A stretch of 25,151 bases of DNA from an uncultured Paenibacillaceae bacterium. Its GTDB lineage: Bacteria; Bacillota; Bacilli; Aneurinibacillales; Aneurinibacillaceae. Position numbers and translations under genes: made by a program. Below, one piece after another: positions 7,529-14,420 of the stretch; within the stretch, counting starts at the first letter, position 1, and every line of letters starts with the position of its first letter. The notes below the pieces were generated by a model. The model saw only the letters and a program-made list of their open reading frames with translations, was not told the origin of the DNA and did not search any database. The stretch lies in NCBI GenBank assembly GCA_946478845.1, contig CAMLDI010000038.1, forward strand, positions 1 through 25,151, in the 5' to 3' direction.

Positions 7529-8203
7529 GTGAATGCTGTTTTTTTTGCAGTTTTCTTGTTTCTTCTTATTATGATTATTGAAGTTTCTACTATTCTTTTG
7601 GAAGCTACGGGTTTAAGAAAAGAAGTGGCTCGTTTTCAGGCTATTTCTTTATTAACAGGAACAGGGTTTACCACCTCTGAATCAGAATTAGTGATTGATC
7701 ATCCTATTCGGAGAAAAATTGCATCTTTTTTAATCATTTTTGGAACACTTTCTTTTGCAATTATTCTTTCTTATGTTATCAGCTTTTTTGTAAATAGTAC
7801 CATTTATTTGAGTGATCTTGGCATTGGGGCGGCAGTACTTTTTTTAGCCATTCTCATTATTCGCAGTTCCATCATTCATTCTTTTCTTTCTCGAAAGATT
7901 GGGTCCCAAATTGAAAAATATTATGTGCACCATAAATCTGTAGAAGAAGTATTTCATCTTGATGGAAAGAATGCAATGTGCCAATTTATTTTAAATGAAT
8001 CCCATAAAAAAATAATCGATATCCCATTAAAAGAATTACAATTGGCTGAACAAGATGTGAAAATTTTGAATATCCATCGAAATCGCCAATCCATTAAAAA
8101 TCCAACAGGTTCTACCGTTCTTTTGCCGGGAGATGAAGTTCTTGTATATGGGAATGTTGAACGCATTCATGAATACTTTTATGTAGGGGACAGGAAAGTT
8201 TAA
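7529..8203 (+). CDS. Small membrane protein with TrkH-like pore-loop motif and TrkA_C (RCK_C) domain
   Basis: The GTG start lies 8 bases after AAAGGAGG; the ATG two bases earlier is followed at once by a stop. The product is 224 residues. TM1 is about 2-24. A segment with TGTGFTTSESE (43-53) resembles the re-entrant filter loops (T-x-G-F-x-T) of Trk/Ktr cation transporters. TM2 is about 63-88 and TM3 about 96-116. A basic linker leads to a cytosolic domain (about 145-218) ending LLPGDEVLVYG, the mark of TrkA_C, which binds ligands and gates K+ transporters. Full Trk/Ktr subunits are about 450 residues, so this is a miniature. A regulated cation channel or transport regulator fits. It lies 20 bases ahead of the pseudokinase gene, so they are probably one operon. 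Confidence 0.8.
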   Translation: MNAVFFAVFLFLLIMIIEVSTILLEATGLRKEVARFQAISLLTGTGFTTSESELVIDHPIRRKIASFLIIFGTLSFAIILSYVISFFVNSTIYLSDLGIGAAVLFLAILIIRSSIIHSFLSRKIGSQIEKYYVHHKSVEEVFHLDGKNAMCQFILNESHKKIIDIPLKELQLAEQDVKILNIHRNRQSIKNPTGSTVLLPGDEVLVYGNVERIHEYFYVGDRKV

Positions 8204-8223
8204 AAAGGTAGGATTGATTGATT

Positions 8224-9333
8224 ATGTTGGTAAATGGCTTGTATGAGAGATATGTTCCGGAAAGAGCGTTTGAATCCATTAATAACCATGTCCGATGTTA
8301 TCGGGGGGTAGACCAAATTCTAAAAAGAGATGTTCTGCTCTTGATCTGGGAAGAGAAAGAGGGCCAACCTTCCATGACACCGCCCCGAAAACAGGGGATG
8401 ATGTTGCAACTATTGGATATGGGCAAGAAGGATAAAGAAAATTATCTGGTTTATGAATATGTTCCTGGATTGCCTTTGTCACAGGCCGTAGAAGGGAAAA
8501 AATTAAATATTCGTGAAGCTTTAGGATTAATTATACATATTGTTGAAATGATGATTGACTTTGCGGATGAGGGGCGTTGCAAACCTCTTCTTCATTTGGA
8601 AAATTTCTGGCTGACGGAACAGGGAGAATTAAAAGTTCTTAATTTTTGGGAGGATTGTGCTGAACAAGGACAGGAAATCACCGCTCTTTTCAGCTTATTC
8701 CATCAATTGATTTTTGGAAAAGTGGCTCTTAAACTGCCAGGGCGGCAAATGCTTGAAGAAATCTCCCTCTCCTATCAGGGAAATCCATATGTCATTCGTA
8801 AGACATTAAAGGCTATTTTACATAAAGAAGAAGAAAGAGAAGCAGTGCTTACTCCTGCATTCCTCAAACAAATTCATAATGACCTTACATCCCTGTACCA
8901 ATTTATAAAGAATACGGAAGTTAAAACGGGTGAAAAGAAATTTGAAATTGAACAACCTTCCCCTAAAGAAAAGAAACAAAAGCAACCGGTCGGCCGGAAA
9001 ATAAACAGAAAACAGGTAGGCCGGTGGATTATTATAGGTTTATTTGTTATGGGTGTACTCATTGGAGGGAAAGTACTCTATTCCACCATTTCTGAATCGC
9101 TGAATAAACAACCTCCAACCCCATTCCAAATTGAAGTTCCTAAAGTAAAAGGGCTTTCCCTGAATGAGGCAGATCAAGTACTGAAAGAAAAAGGGTTATC
9201 TTATCAATATTATTATGAGGAATCATTTTTTTCCTCTCTCTTTAGAAAGTCGGGGATAGTCATTAAACAAAAACCATCCTCTGGGGAATATATGTATCGC
9301 AGCGATCTTATTGAGCTTTGGGTTCTCGAATAA
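8224..9333 (+). CDS. Membrane-anchored PASTA-domain pseudokinase
   Basis: The product is 369 residues from ATG 8224 (TTG 8218 would add two). Residues 1-225 look like a degenerate Hanks-type Ser/Thr kinase lobe. The hinge-like YLVYEYVPGLPL (74-85) is kept. The catalytic loop HRDxKPEN has become KPLLHLEN (120-127), DFG has become LNFW (139-142), and no VAIK lysine is visible in DVLLLIW (36-42). A basic linker (249-268), a TM helix (about 267-283) and one C-terminal PASTA repeat (about 302-369: VPKVKGLSLNEADQVL, then VIKQKPSSGE) follow. Topology matches PrkC/PknB, which have several PASTA repeats that sense muropeptides. It is probably a catalytically dead sensor or scaffold with an intracellular pseudokinase and an extracellular PASTA. 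Its partner may be the channel-like protein encoded just upstream. Confidence 0.82.
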   Translation: MLVNGLYERYVPERAFESINNHVRCYRGVDQILKRDVLLLIWEEKEGQPSMTPPRKQGMMLQLLDMGKKDKENYLVYEYVPGLPLSQAVEGKKLNIREALGLIIHIVEMMIDFADEGRCKPLLHLENFWLTEQGELKVLNFWEDCAEQGQEITALFSLFHQLIFGKVALKLPGRQMLEEISLSYQGNPYVIRKTLKAILHKEEEREAVLTPAFLKQIHNDLTSLYQFIKNTEVKTGEKKFEIEQPSPKEKKQKQPVGRKINRKQVGRWIIIGLFVMGVLIGGKVLYSTISESLNKQPPTPFQIEVPKVKGLSLNEADQVLKEKGLSYQYYYEESFFSSLFRKSGIVIKQKPSSGEYMYRSDLIELWVLE

Positions 9334-9419
9334 AAGGATTTTAGCAAGATTCGTGGAAACTCATATTAAGATGTTTGTTTTAAGTAGGTTGTTTGATCTG
9401 TTATAAGGGGGATGGAACA

Positions 9420-10592
9420 ATGGCAGCATTGGAAGGAGTTAAGGTTTTAGATTTAACCCGTCTTTTACCCGGGCCTTTAGCATCCATGTATTTAGCAGAT
9501 TATGGGGCAGATGTTACTAAAATCGAAGACCCTTTTCTTGGTGATTATGCAAGAGATTTAGAACCGAAAATTGGTGGGGTTGGTTCCCTTTATCAGTTAG
9601 TGAATCGTGGGAAAAGATGCATGGATTTAAATCTGCAAACCGAGGAAGGGAAAGAGATTTTTCGCCAATTAGTGATTCAGGCAGATGTGGTTCTTGAAGG
9701 GTTTCGTCCGGGAGTGATGGCCCGCCTTGGTTTAGATTATGACACCTTATCTGCCTGGAATCCACGTATCATTTATTGTTCTATAACTGGCTATGGGCAA
9801 GATGGGCCCTATGCGCGAAAAGCAGGCCATGATTTAAATTATATTGGATATACCGGGCTTTTATATGATTTATTGCAGGGAAATAGGGGAACGCCTGTTT
9901 TGCCGCCTATTCAAACAGCAGACATTGGGGGTGGCACCTTCCATGCAGTGATGGGAATTTTAAAAGCATTGATTGGCCGTGAGAAAAGGGGCACAGGGGA
10001 ATATATTGATGTGTCCATGACTGATGGGGTCTTTCCTTTTATGTTGCCACCCCTTGGTTATCGTATGGCGGCAGAATCCAATCAACAAGAAAGAGTTTTT
10101 AACCCTATTACTGGTTCCCTTGCTTGTTATTTTGTTTACCAAAGTAAGGATCAACGGTGGTTTGCATTAGGATCCCTTGAAGAAAAATTCTTTACCCGTT
10201 TTTGTCAGGTTGCCGGTTTAACCCATCTAGTGCAAGACCAATGGACCATACATAAACAGGATGAATTAAAAAAAGAAATCCAGTCTTATTTCTCATCCTT
10301 GACAGGGGAGGAAATACTGGATTTATTTTCCCAGGAGGATGTGTGCCTAACACCTATTCTCTCTATTCAAGAGGCCATAGAAGATCCCCATATTAAAGCC
10401 CGCAGGGTATTTCAACGGTTTGCGGAAAACCAGTCTCTGCTTACAGTGAGAAATCCTATAGCAACACAGGAAGGGGAGCTTTGTAACCAGACCTTGCCGC
10501 CGGTAAAAGGAAAGGATACGAAAACCATTCTACGCGAATTGGGAATAAATGAAGATAAGATCGCTGAATTAAGAGAAAAGCAGATTATTTAA
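9420..10592 (+). CDS. CaiB/BaiF family CoA-transferase or alpha-methylacyl-CoA racemase-like protein
   Basis: I chose ATG 9420 after AAGGGGG; the upstream in-frame extension lacks a ribosome binding site. The product is 390 residues, typical of family III. The N-terminus has LEGVKVLDLTRLLPGP and ADYGADVTKIE. A catalytic-region aspartate is seen at D168 (QTADIGGGTFHAVMGI), and GHDLNYIGYTG carries H137. A His-Asp pair in this arrangement, plus ALGSLEEKFF, is what alpha-methylacyl-CoA racemases show, whereas formyl- and carnitine-CoA transferases rely on the Asp alone. It could epimerise 2-methyl-branched acyl-CoAs, but transferase activity cannot be excluded. Its stop overlaps the stop of the convergent DUF2935 gene by four bases. 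Family call is firm; reaction is inference. Confidence 0.88.
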   Translation: MAALEGVKVLDLTRLLPGPLASMYLADYGADVTKIEDPFLGDYARDLEPKIGGVGSLYQLVNRGKRCMDLNLQTEEGKEIFRQLVIQADVVLEGFRPGVMARLGLDYDTLSAWNPRIIYCSITGYGQDGPYARKAGHDLNYIGYTGLLYDLLQGNRGTPVLPPIQTADIGGGTFHAVMGILKALIGREKRGTGEYIDVSMTDGVFPFMLPPLGYRMAAESNQQERVFNPITGSLACYFVYQSKDQRWFALGSLEEKFFTRFCQVAGLTHLVQDQWTIHKQDELKKEIQSYFSSLTGEEILDLFSQEDVCLTPILSIQEAIEDPHIKARRVFQRFAENQSLLTVRNPIATQEGELCNQTLPPVKGKDTKTILRELGINEDKIAELREKQII

Positions 10593-11398
10593 TCTGAAGA
10601 TTCAGGGGAATCAAAAGGTTCATCCTCATCTCTGCCTTCTTGATTTGCATCCGAAATAGTGCGGGTATAGTTGCCTAATAAATGATGGAAGCGATCCGCT
10701 TCATGGCAGAAGTGGCCTGCAAGCATAGGATGGATGCGGCTTTTTACCTTTCCTTTTATCACCAGTTGCTGAATTTGTTTTTTAAATTCACAAAGGGATC
10801 GCACATTTTCTGTGCTTAATCGGATAAAGCGTTCCATCTGGGGAATGAATTTCCCCTGGGGACGCATAGTATCCAATTCCACAGCATGGAGAAGCAATTG
10901 CTCAAATTGAAAACTAAATTCCATAAATTCTGCCTGTAATTCTCTTTCCGTAGGATCAAGCATTTGACAGAGGATTTTCGTTTGATCCACCATCATTCTG
11001 TGATAAAAAATCATCTCTTGCATCATTTCATCGGGGACAATTTCCTGGTTGTTTACATGGATACGGTGCAAAATATTCATCACATATAAGGCTTCACGAC
11101 TAAAAAGATCAATGTGAAGGGGATAATGGTTAGTAATCAGTTTGGAATCTAGAATAAATTCAAGAAGCTTTCGTTTAAATCCCCAGAAATGGGAGACGGA
11201 TTGGTAAAAATCTTTCGGATTGGTTTCTTTAGCGTTTTTTTCAAACTCATCAAACAGAGTAAAAAAATTGTCTGTTTCTTGAATGGCTTGTGGTTGATCT
11301 ATTGTAAAACCAGATCGAAGGATGACGGCATGTTCTTTTAAATTCCGGCTCCAATATCGGATTTCATCCACAGATCGTTGTGTGAGATTGCCTGGCAT
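10589..11398 (-). CDS. DUF2935 domain protein (helical, probably metal-binding)
   Basis: The ATG at 11398 has GGAGGG 6 bases upstream. The product is 269 residues, all helical, with two similar halves. The first contains EIRYWSRNLKEHAVILRSGF and later FWGFKRKLLEF; the second contains EMIFYHRMMVDQTKILCQML. The spacing of E/H residues on helices resembles the ferritin-like or hemerythrin-like DUF2935 family. Members often occur twice or in tandem in Bacillales and Clostridia, and their role is unknown. The C-terminal 20 residues are very acidic and probably disordered. It has no signal peptide or membrane segment. It is divergent from the SDR gene and convergent with the CaiB-like gene, with a 4-base stop overlap. 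Confidence 0.78.
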   Translation of the reverse strand: MPGNLTQRSVDEIRYWSRNLKEHAVILRSGFTIDQPQAIQETDNFFTLFDEFEKNAKETNPKDFYQSVSHFWGFKRKLLEFILDSKLITNHYPLHIDLFSREALYVMNILHRIHVNNQEIVPDEMMQEMIFYHRMMVDQTKILCQMLDPTERELQAEFMEFSFQFEQLLLHAVELDTMRPQGKFIPQMERFIRLSTENVRSLCEFKKQIQQLVIKGKVKSRIHPMLAGHFCHEADRFHHLLGNYTRTISDANQEGRDEDEPFDSPESSD

Positions 11399-11489
11399 GG
11401 GTTTCCCTCCATAACACCCCGGATTTTATTACAAAGCTATGTGATGAATCTTAGGATTAGACCTCAAGTGTATAGAGGAGGAAAGGATT

Positions 11490-12248
11490 ATGTTGAAATC
11501 AAAGGAATTTGCAGAAAAAGTAGTCATCGTCACTGGGGGAGGGCATGGAATTGGCCGTGGAGTTGCCAGGATGTATGCAGCCGCCGAAGCTAGCGTCGTG
11601 ATTGCTGATGTCAATGGAACGGCTGCGGAGGAAACCCGTCTTCTGATTGAACAAGAGGGTGGAAAAGCAATTGTCATTCAAACGGATGTGCGAAGACCGA
11701 CAGATGTTGCAGCATTAATGGCTGAAACCAAATGGAAACTTGGAAGAATTGATATATTAATCAACAATGCAGGGGTTTCACGGAGGAAATCTCCTTATGA
11801 ATTAACGGTAGAAGATTGGGATGATATTCTTAATCTGAATTTACGGGGAGTCTTTTTTTGCGCGCGAGAGGCAGCCAGGGTTATGAAAGACAATGGAGGA
11901 GGAGCCATTGTGAATATTGCTTCTACCCGTGCCATGATGTCAGAACCTCATTGGGAAGCTTATGCTGCTTCTAAGGGAGGAATATTATCTCTCACCCATG
12001 CACTGGCTGTTTCTCTTGGTCCTGATAAAATCAGGATTAATGCTATTAGTCCAGGCTGGATAGAAACGGGAGACTATGCCCTTCTCAGTGATGGGGACCA
12101 TCAACAACATCCTGCTGGCAGAGTAGGGAAACCGGAAGATATCGGGAAAGCCTGTTTCTTTTTAACTGCTCCAGGCAATGATTTTATAACAGGGACAAAC
12201 CTGGTTGTTGATGGGGGAATGACCCGTAAGATGATTTATTTAGATTAA
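11490..12248 (+). CDS. Classical short-chain dehydrogenase/reductase (SDR)
   Basis: The product is 252 residues, typical of classical SDRs. The Rossmann motif is TGGGHGIG (15-22). An acidic residue at the end of beta-2, D40 in VIADVN, suggests NAD(H) rather than NADP(H). NNAG is at 92-95. The catalytic set is S145, Y158 and K162 (YAASK), and ISPGWIETG marks the region after beta-6. The ATG follows AGGAGG at 8 bases. It resembles 3-oxoacyl-ACP reductase or glucose dehydrogenase-like SDRs, but the substrate is not readable. Placement among acyl-CoA genes hints at a hydroxyacyl or alcohol substrate. The stop overlaps the convergent membrane-protein gene by four bases. Confidence 0.92.
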   Translation: MLKSKEFAEKVVIVTGGGHGIGRGVARMYAAAEASVVIADVNGTAAEETRLLIEQEGGKAIVIQTDVRRPTDVAALMAETKWKLGRIDILINNAGVSRRKSPYELTVEDWDDILNLNLRGVFFCAREAARVMKDNGGGAIVNIASTRAMMSEPHWEAYAASKGGILSLTHALAVSLGPDKIRINAISPGWIETGDYALLSDGDHQQHPAGRVGKPEDIGKACFFLTAPGNDFITGTNLVVDGGMTRKMIYLD

Positions 12249-12547
12249 GAGGATTCCTTTCGGCTGAAGATAAGGCGAAGGATTTGATACAAGGCATACA
12301 TGCCAAAATACCCCCCGGAGATTATGAAAAAGGGGTTTAAAAGGATGCCGTGAATGGTTGTATTATAAACCTTTTCTTCTAAAATGGTATCCAATACATA
12401 CAGGGCTACTGTCACGGAGAATAGATAGAGGCTGATAAAGGCCAGTACATTATAAATGGGTGCAAAAACCTTTGACCATTTTGTAGACCATAACATGAGT
12501 AGGGGAAGAATCAATGTAGACAGGAAAATTGGGATTTTTAAATACAT
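12245..12547 (-). CDS. Small integral membrane protein, 100 aa
   Basis: I do not recognise this family. I chose ATG 12547 because AGGTGG lies 5-6 bases upstream; the in-frame GTG at 12556 is inside that motif. There are three hydrophobic segments: about 4-22 (IPIFLSTLILPLLMLW), 28-52 and 71-92. The C-terminus is basic then serine-rich (RLIFSRKESS) and is probably cytosolic. There is no conserved catalytic motif. It is convergent with the SDR gene and divergent from bpsA, with a plausible promoter upstream. It may be a DUF-type Bacillales membrane protein; function is unknown. Confidence 0.72.
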   Translation of the reverse strand: MYLKIPIFLSTLILPLLMLWSTKWSKVFAPIYNVLAFISLYLFSVTVALYVLDTILEEKVYNTTIHGILLNPFFIISGGYFGMYALYQILRLIFSRKESS

Positions 12548-12588
12548 GTGAACCACCTCATTTAATAGGGTTGGCGAGGAGAGGGTGG

Positions 12589-12618
12589 GTTATACCTTAC
12601 CTGGGCATTATTAGTAAA
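12589..12618 (-). promoter_or_regulatory. Possible promoter of the 100-aa membrane-protein gene
   Basis: On the minus strand TTTACT (4 of 6) and TATAAC (5 of 6) are 18 bases apart, ending about 40 bases before the start codon. The bpsA promoter should also lie in 12548-12686, but I could not fix one with confidence. Confidence 0.35.
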
Positions 12619-12686
12619 ATTAGGTGAGTTTTTTTAAAAAGATGGGAAAACTATTAAAAACTTGAGTAGTAGGAGTGATTTTCCCA

Positions 12687-13751
12687 ATGCCCCGGATTGT
12701 ATCAGTAGGTACGGCCTTGCCTCCAAATCGCTTATCCCAGCAAGAAATTCGAGAATTTGTACGCCACGTTTTTCAAAACGCTTTTAGAGATATTGACCGC
12801 TTGCTCCCTATCTTTGAAAATGGCCAGGTGAAAACCCGGCATCTTTGTATGCCCTTATCCTGGTATGGAGAACCCCATCATTTTTCGGAAAAAAATACGT
12901 TGTATAAAGAATGGGCTTATCGTTTAGGGATGGAAGCCATTCGTGATTGTTTGACCCGTGCTAATGTGGATGTCACAGAAATTGATCATTTATTTTTTGT
13001 TTCTACAACGGGAATTTCCACACCCAGTATGGATGCCCAGTTGATGAATGGGCTAAATATGGACCCTCACATGAAACGGACGCCAATCTGGGGGTTAGGT
13101 TGTGCAGGAGGGGCTGTGGGGTTAACCCGGGCTTCAGATTACCTGCGGGCATATCCAGAGAATCGAGCCCTTCTTGTGGCCGTAGAAACCTGTAGCCTTA
13201 CCTTTCAACACCAGGATACCTCGAAAAGCAACTTAATAGGCACTTCCTTATTTGCCGATGGAGCGGCTGCTGTGCTTTTGGAAGGAAAGCAATGTCCAGG
13301 GGGCAGAAAAGGGCCAATCATACGTTATACATCCAGTACTCTCTGGAAAGACACTGAAGACGTAATGGGCTGGGATGTAAATGAAAATGGATTAAAAGTC
13401 ATTTTTTCCAGAGATATCCCTATGCTCACAGAAACCTTATTAAAACCCGCCATCATAGAATTTCTCACACTACATCAATTATCCATTGGAGATATCGCCT
13501 ATTTCATTACTCATCCTGGGGGATATAAGGTGATTGAAGCTTATGCTTCCTCTTTAGGCCAACCATTAGAACGGTTTTCCCATTCCCTTGGGGTATTAGG
13601 GGATTGTGGCAATATGTCTTCCGCCTCTGTACTATTTGTGTTGCAGCGGTTTTTGCAAGGAGGAATGGAAAAGGGGAAATATGGCATTCTAACTGCCCTT
13701 GGGCCAGGTTTTAGCAGTGAATTATTACTGTTGGAGGGAAATCAGGAATGA
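12687..13751 (+). CDS. bpsA: Type III polyketide synthase (alkylpyrone synthase, BpsA-like)
   Basis: The product is 354 residues from ATG 12687; GTG 12675 overlaps the GTAGGAG ribosome binding site and is rejected. It belongs to the chalcone/stilbene synthase superfamily. The catalytic triad is C139 in WGLGCAGGAVG, H276 in FITHPGG and N309 in DCGNMSS. FADGAAAVLLEG (189-200) is typical. In B. subtilis BpsA condenses long-chain acyl-CoA with malonyl-CoA to give alkylpyrones and alkylresorcinols, and BpsB methylates them. The next gene is the BpsB homologue and overlaps by four bases (ATGA), so they are translationally coupled. The products may modify the membrane. This is a strong assignment by sequence and context together. 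Confidence 0.93.
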   Translation: MPRIVSVGTALPPNRLSQQEIREFVRHVFQNAFRDIDRLLPIFENGQVKTRHLCMPLSWYGEPHHFSEKNTLYKEWAYRLGMEAIRDCLTRANVDVTEIDHLFFVSTTGISTPSMDAQLMNGLNMDPHMKRTPIWGLGCAGGAVGLTRASDYLRAYPENRALLVAVETCSLTFQHQDTSKSNLIGTSLFADGAAAVLLEGKQCPGGRKGPIIRYTSSTLWKDTEDVMGWDVNENGLKVIFSRDIPMLTETLLKPAIIEFLTLHQLSIGDIAYFITHPGGYKVIEAYASSLGQPLERFSHSLGVLGDCGNMSSASVLFVLQRFLQGGMEKGKYGILTALGPGFSSELLLLEGNQE

Positions 13752-14323
13752 TTTTTTTTTATATCCTCTTTTTTGCCCTGGTGGTGCAAAGGGTAGTCGA
13801 GCTGGCCATTGCGAAGAGAAATGAAAGATGGATTCTCGAGAAAGGGGGGCTTGAAATTGGCAGAGAGCATTATCCCTTGATGGTGCTTCTTCACACCGGA
13901 TTTTTTCTTAGCCTTTTCCTTGAATCCGTTCTGAAAGGATATCCTCTTTCTCCCATTTGGCCTATGTTCCTCTTCCTGCTCCTTTTAACCCAGTTATTGC
14001 GATACTGGGCTATTCAATCATTAGGCCCTTTTTGGAATACCCGCATTATGGTTTTGCCAGGAGCTGCACCTGTAGTGAAAGGGCCTTATCAATATTTTCG
14101 CCATCCTAATTATTTAGCGGTCATTATGGAATTTGCCCTTATTCCCTTGCTTTTTAATGCCTTTTATACCTGTATTATTTTTTCAATGTTGAATGCCTGG
14201 TTATTAAAGTATCGGATTTCCCTTGAAGAGAAAATCTTAATGTCGTCCACGGATTACCAACTGAGAATGAGCGGAAAACGTCGCTTTTTGCCTCTTCTTT
14301 GGAGAAAAAGTCAAAAGGACTAA
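13748..14323 (+). CDS. bpsB: Alkylpyrone O-methyltransferase, ICMT-like membrane protein (BpsB/YpbQ)
   Basis: The product is 191 residues with about four to five membrane segments (1-15, 38-60, 70-92, 122-150). GPYQYFRHPNYLAV (113-126) is the ICMT-family motif for S-adenosylmethionine use, and a late E (EEKIL) with an arginine-rich end follows. Isoprenylcysteine carboxyl methyltransferase relatives in Bacillus methylate the pyrones made by BpsA. The ATG overlaps the bpsA stop in ATGA, and GGAGGG lies inside the end of bpsA. Cellular location is the cytoplasmic membrane. It is about 20 residues longer than YpbQ by my recollection, within normal variation. Confidence 0.9.
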   Translation: MIFFYILFFALVVQRVVELAIAKRNERWILEKGGLEIGREHYPLMVLLHTGFFLSLFLESVLKGYPLSPIWPMFLFLLLLTQLLRYWAIQSLGPFWNTRIMVLPGAAPVVKGPYQYFRHPNYLAVIMEFALIPLLFNAFYTCIIFSMLNAWLLKYRISLEEKILMSSTDYQLRMSGKRRFLPLLWRKSQKD

Positions 14324-14350
14324 AAATTATTAAAATTTAAAAAATTAGTA

Positions 14351-14378
14351 TTGATTTTTGTTTCTAAATCCTTAAAAT
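14351..14378 (+). promoter_or_regulatory. Probable promoter of the SulP gene
   Basis: TTGATT (14351-14356) and TAAAAT (14373-14378, 5 of 6) are 16 bases apart, ending about 40 bases before the start codon. This suggests the SulP gene is not only read from bpsA-bpsB. Confidence 0.45.
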
Positions 14379-14420
14379 AAAAGACAAACTTTAAGGGGTT
14401 TTAGGGAGGATGGAAGAATA

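Noticed and set aside
9402..9407. TATAAG as a -10 for the CaiB-like gene
   Set aside because: Transcription would begin at or beyond the ribosome binding site, and the -35 is poor.
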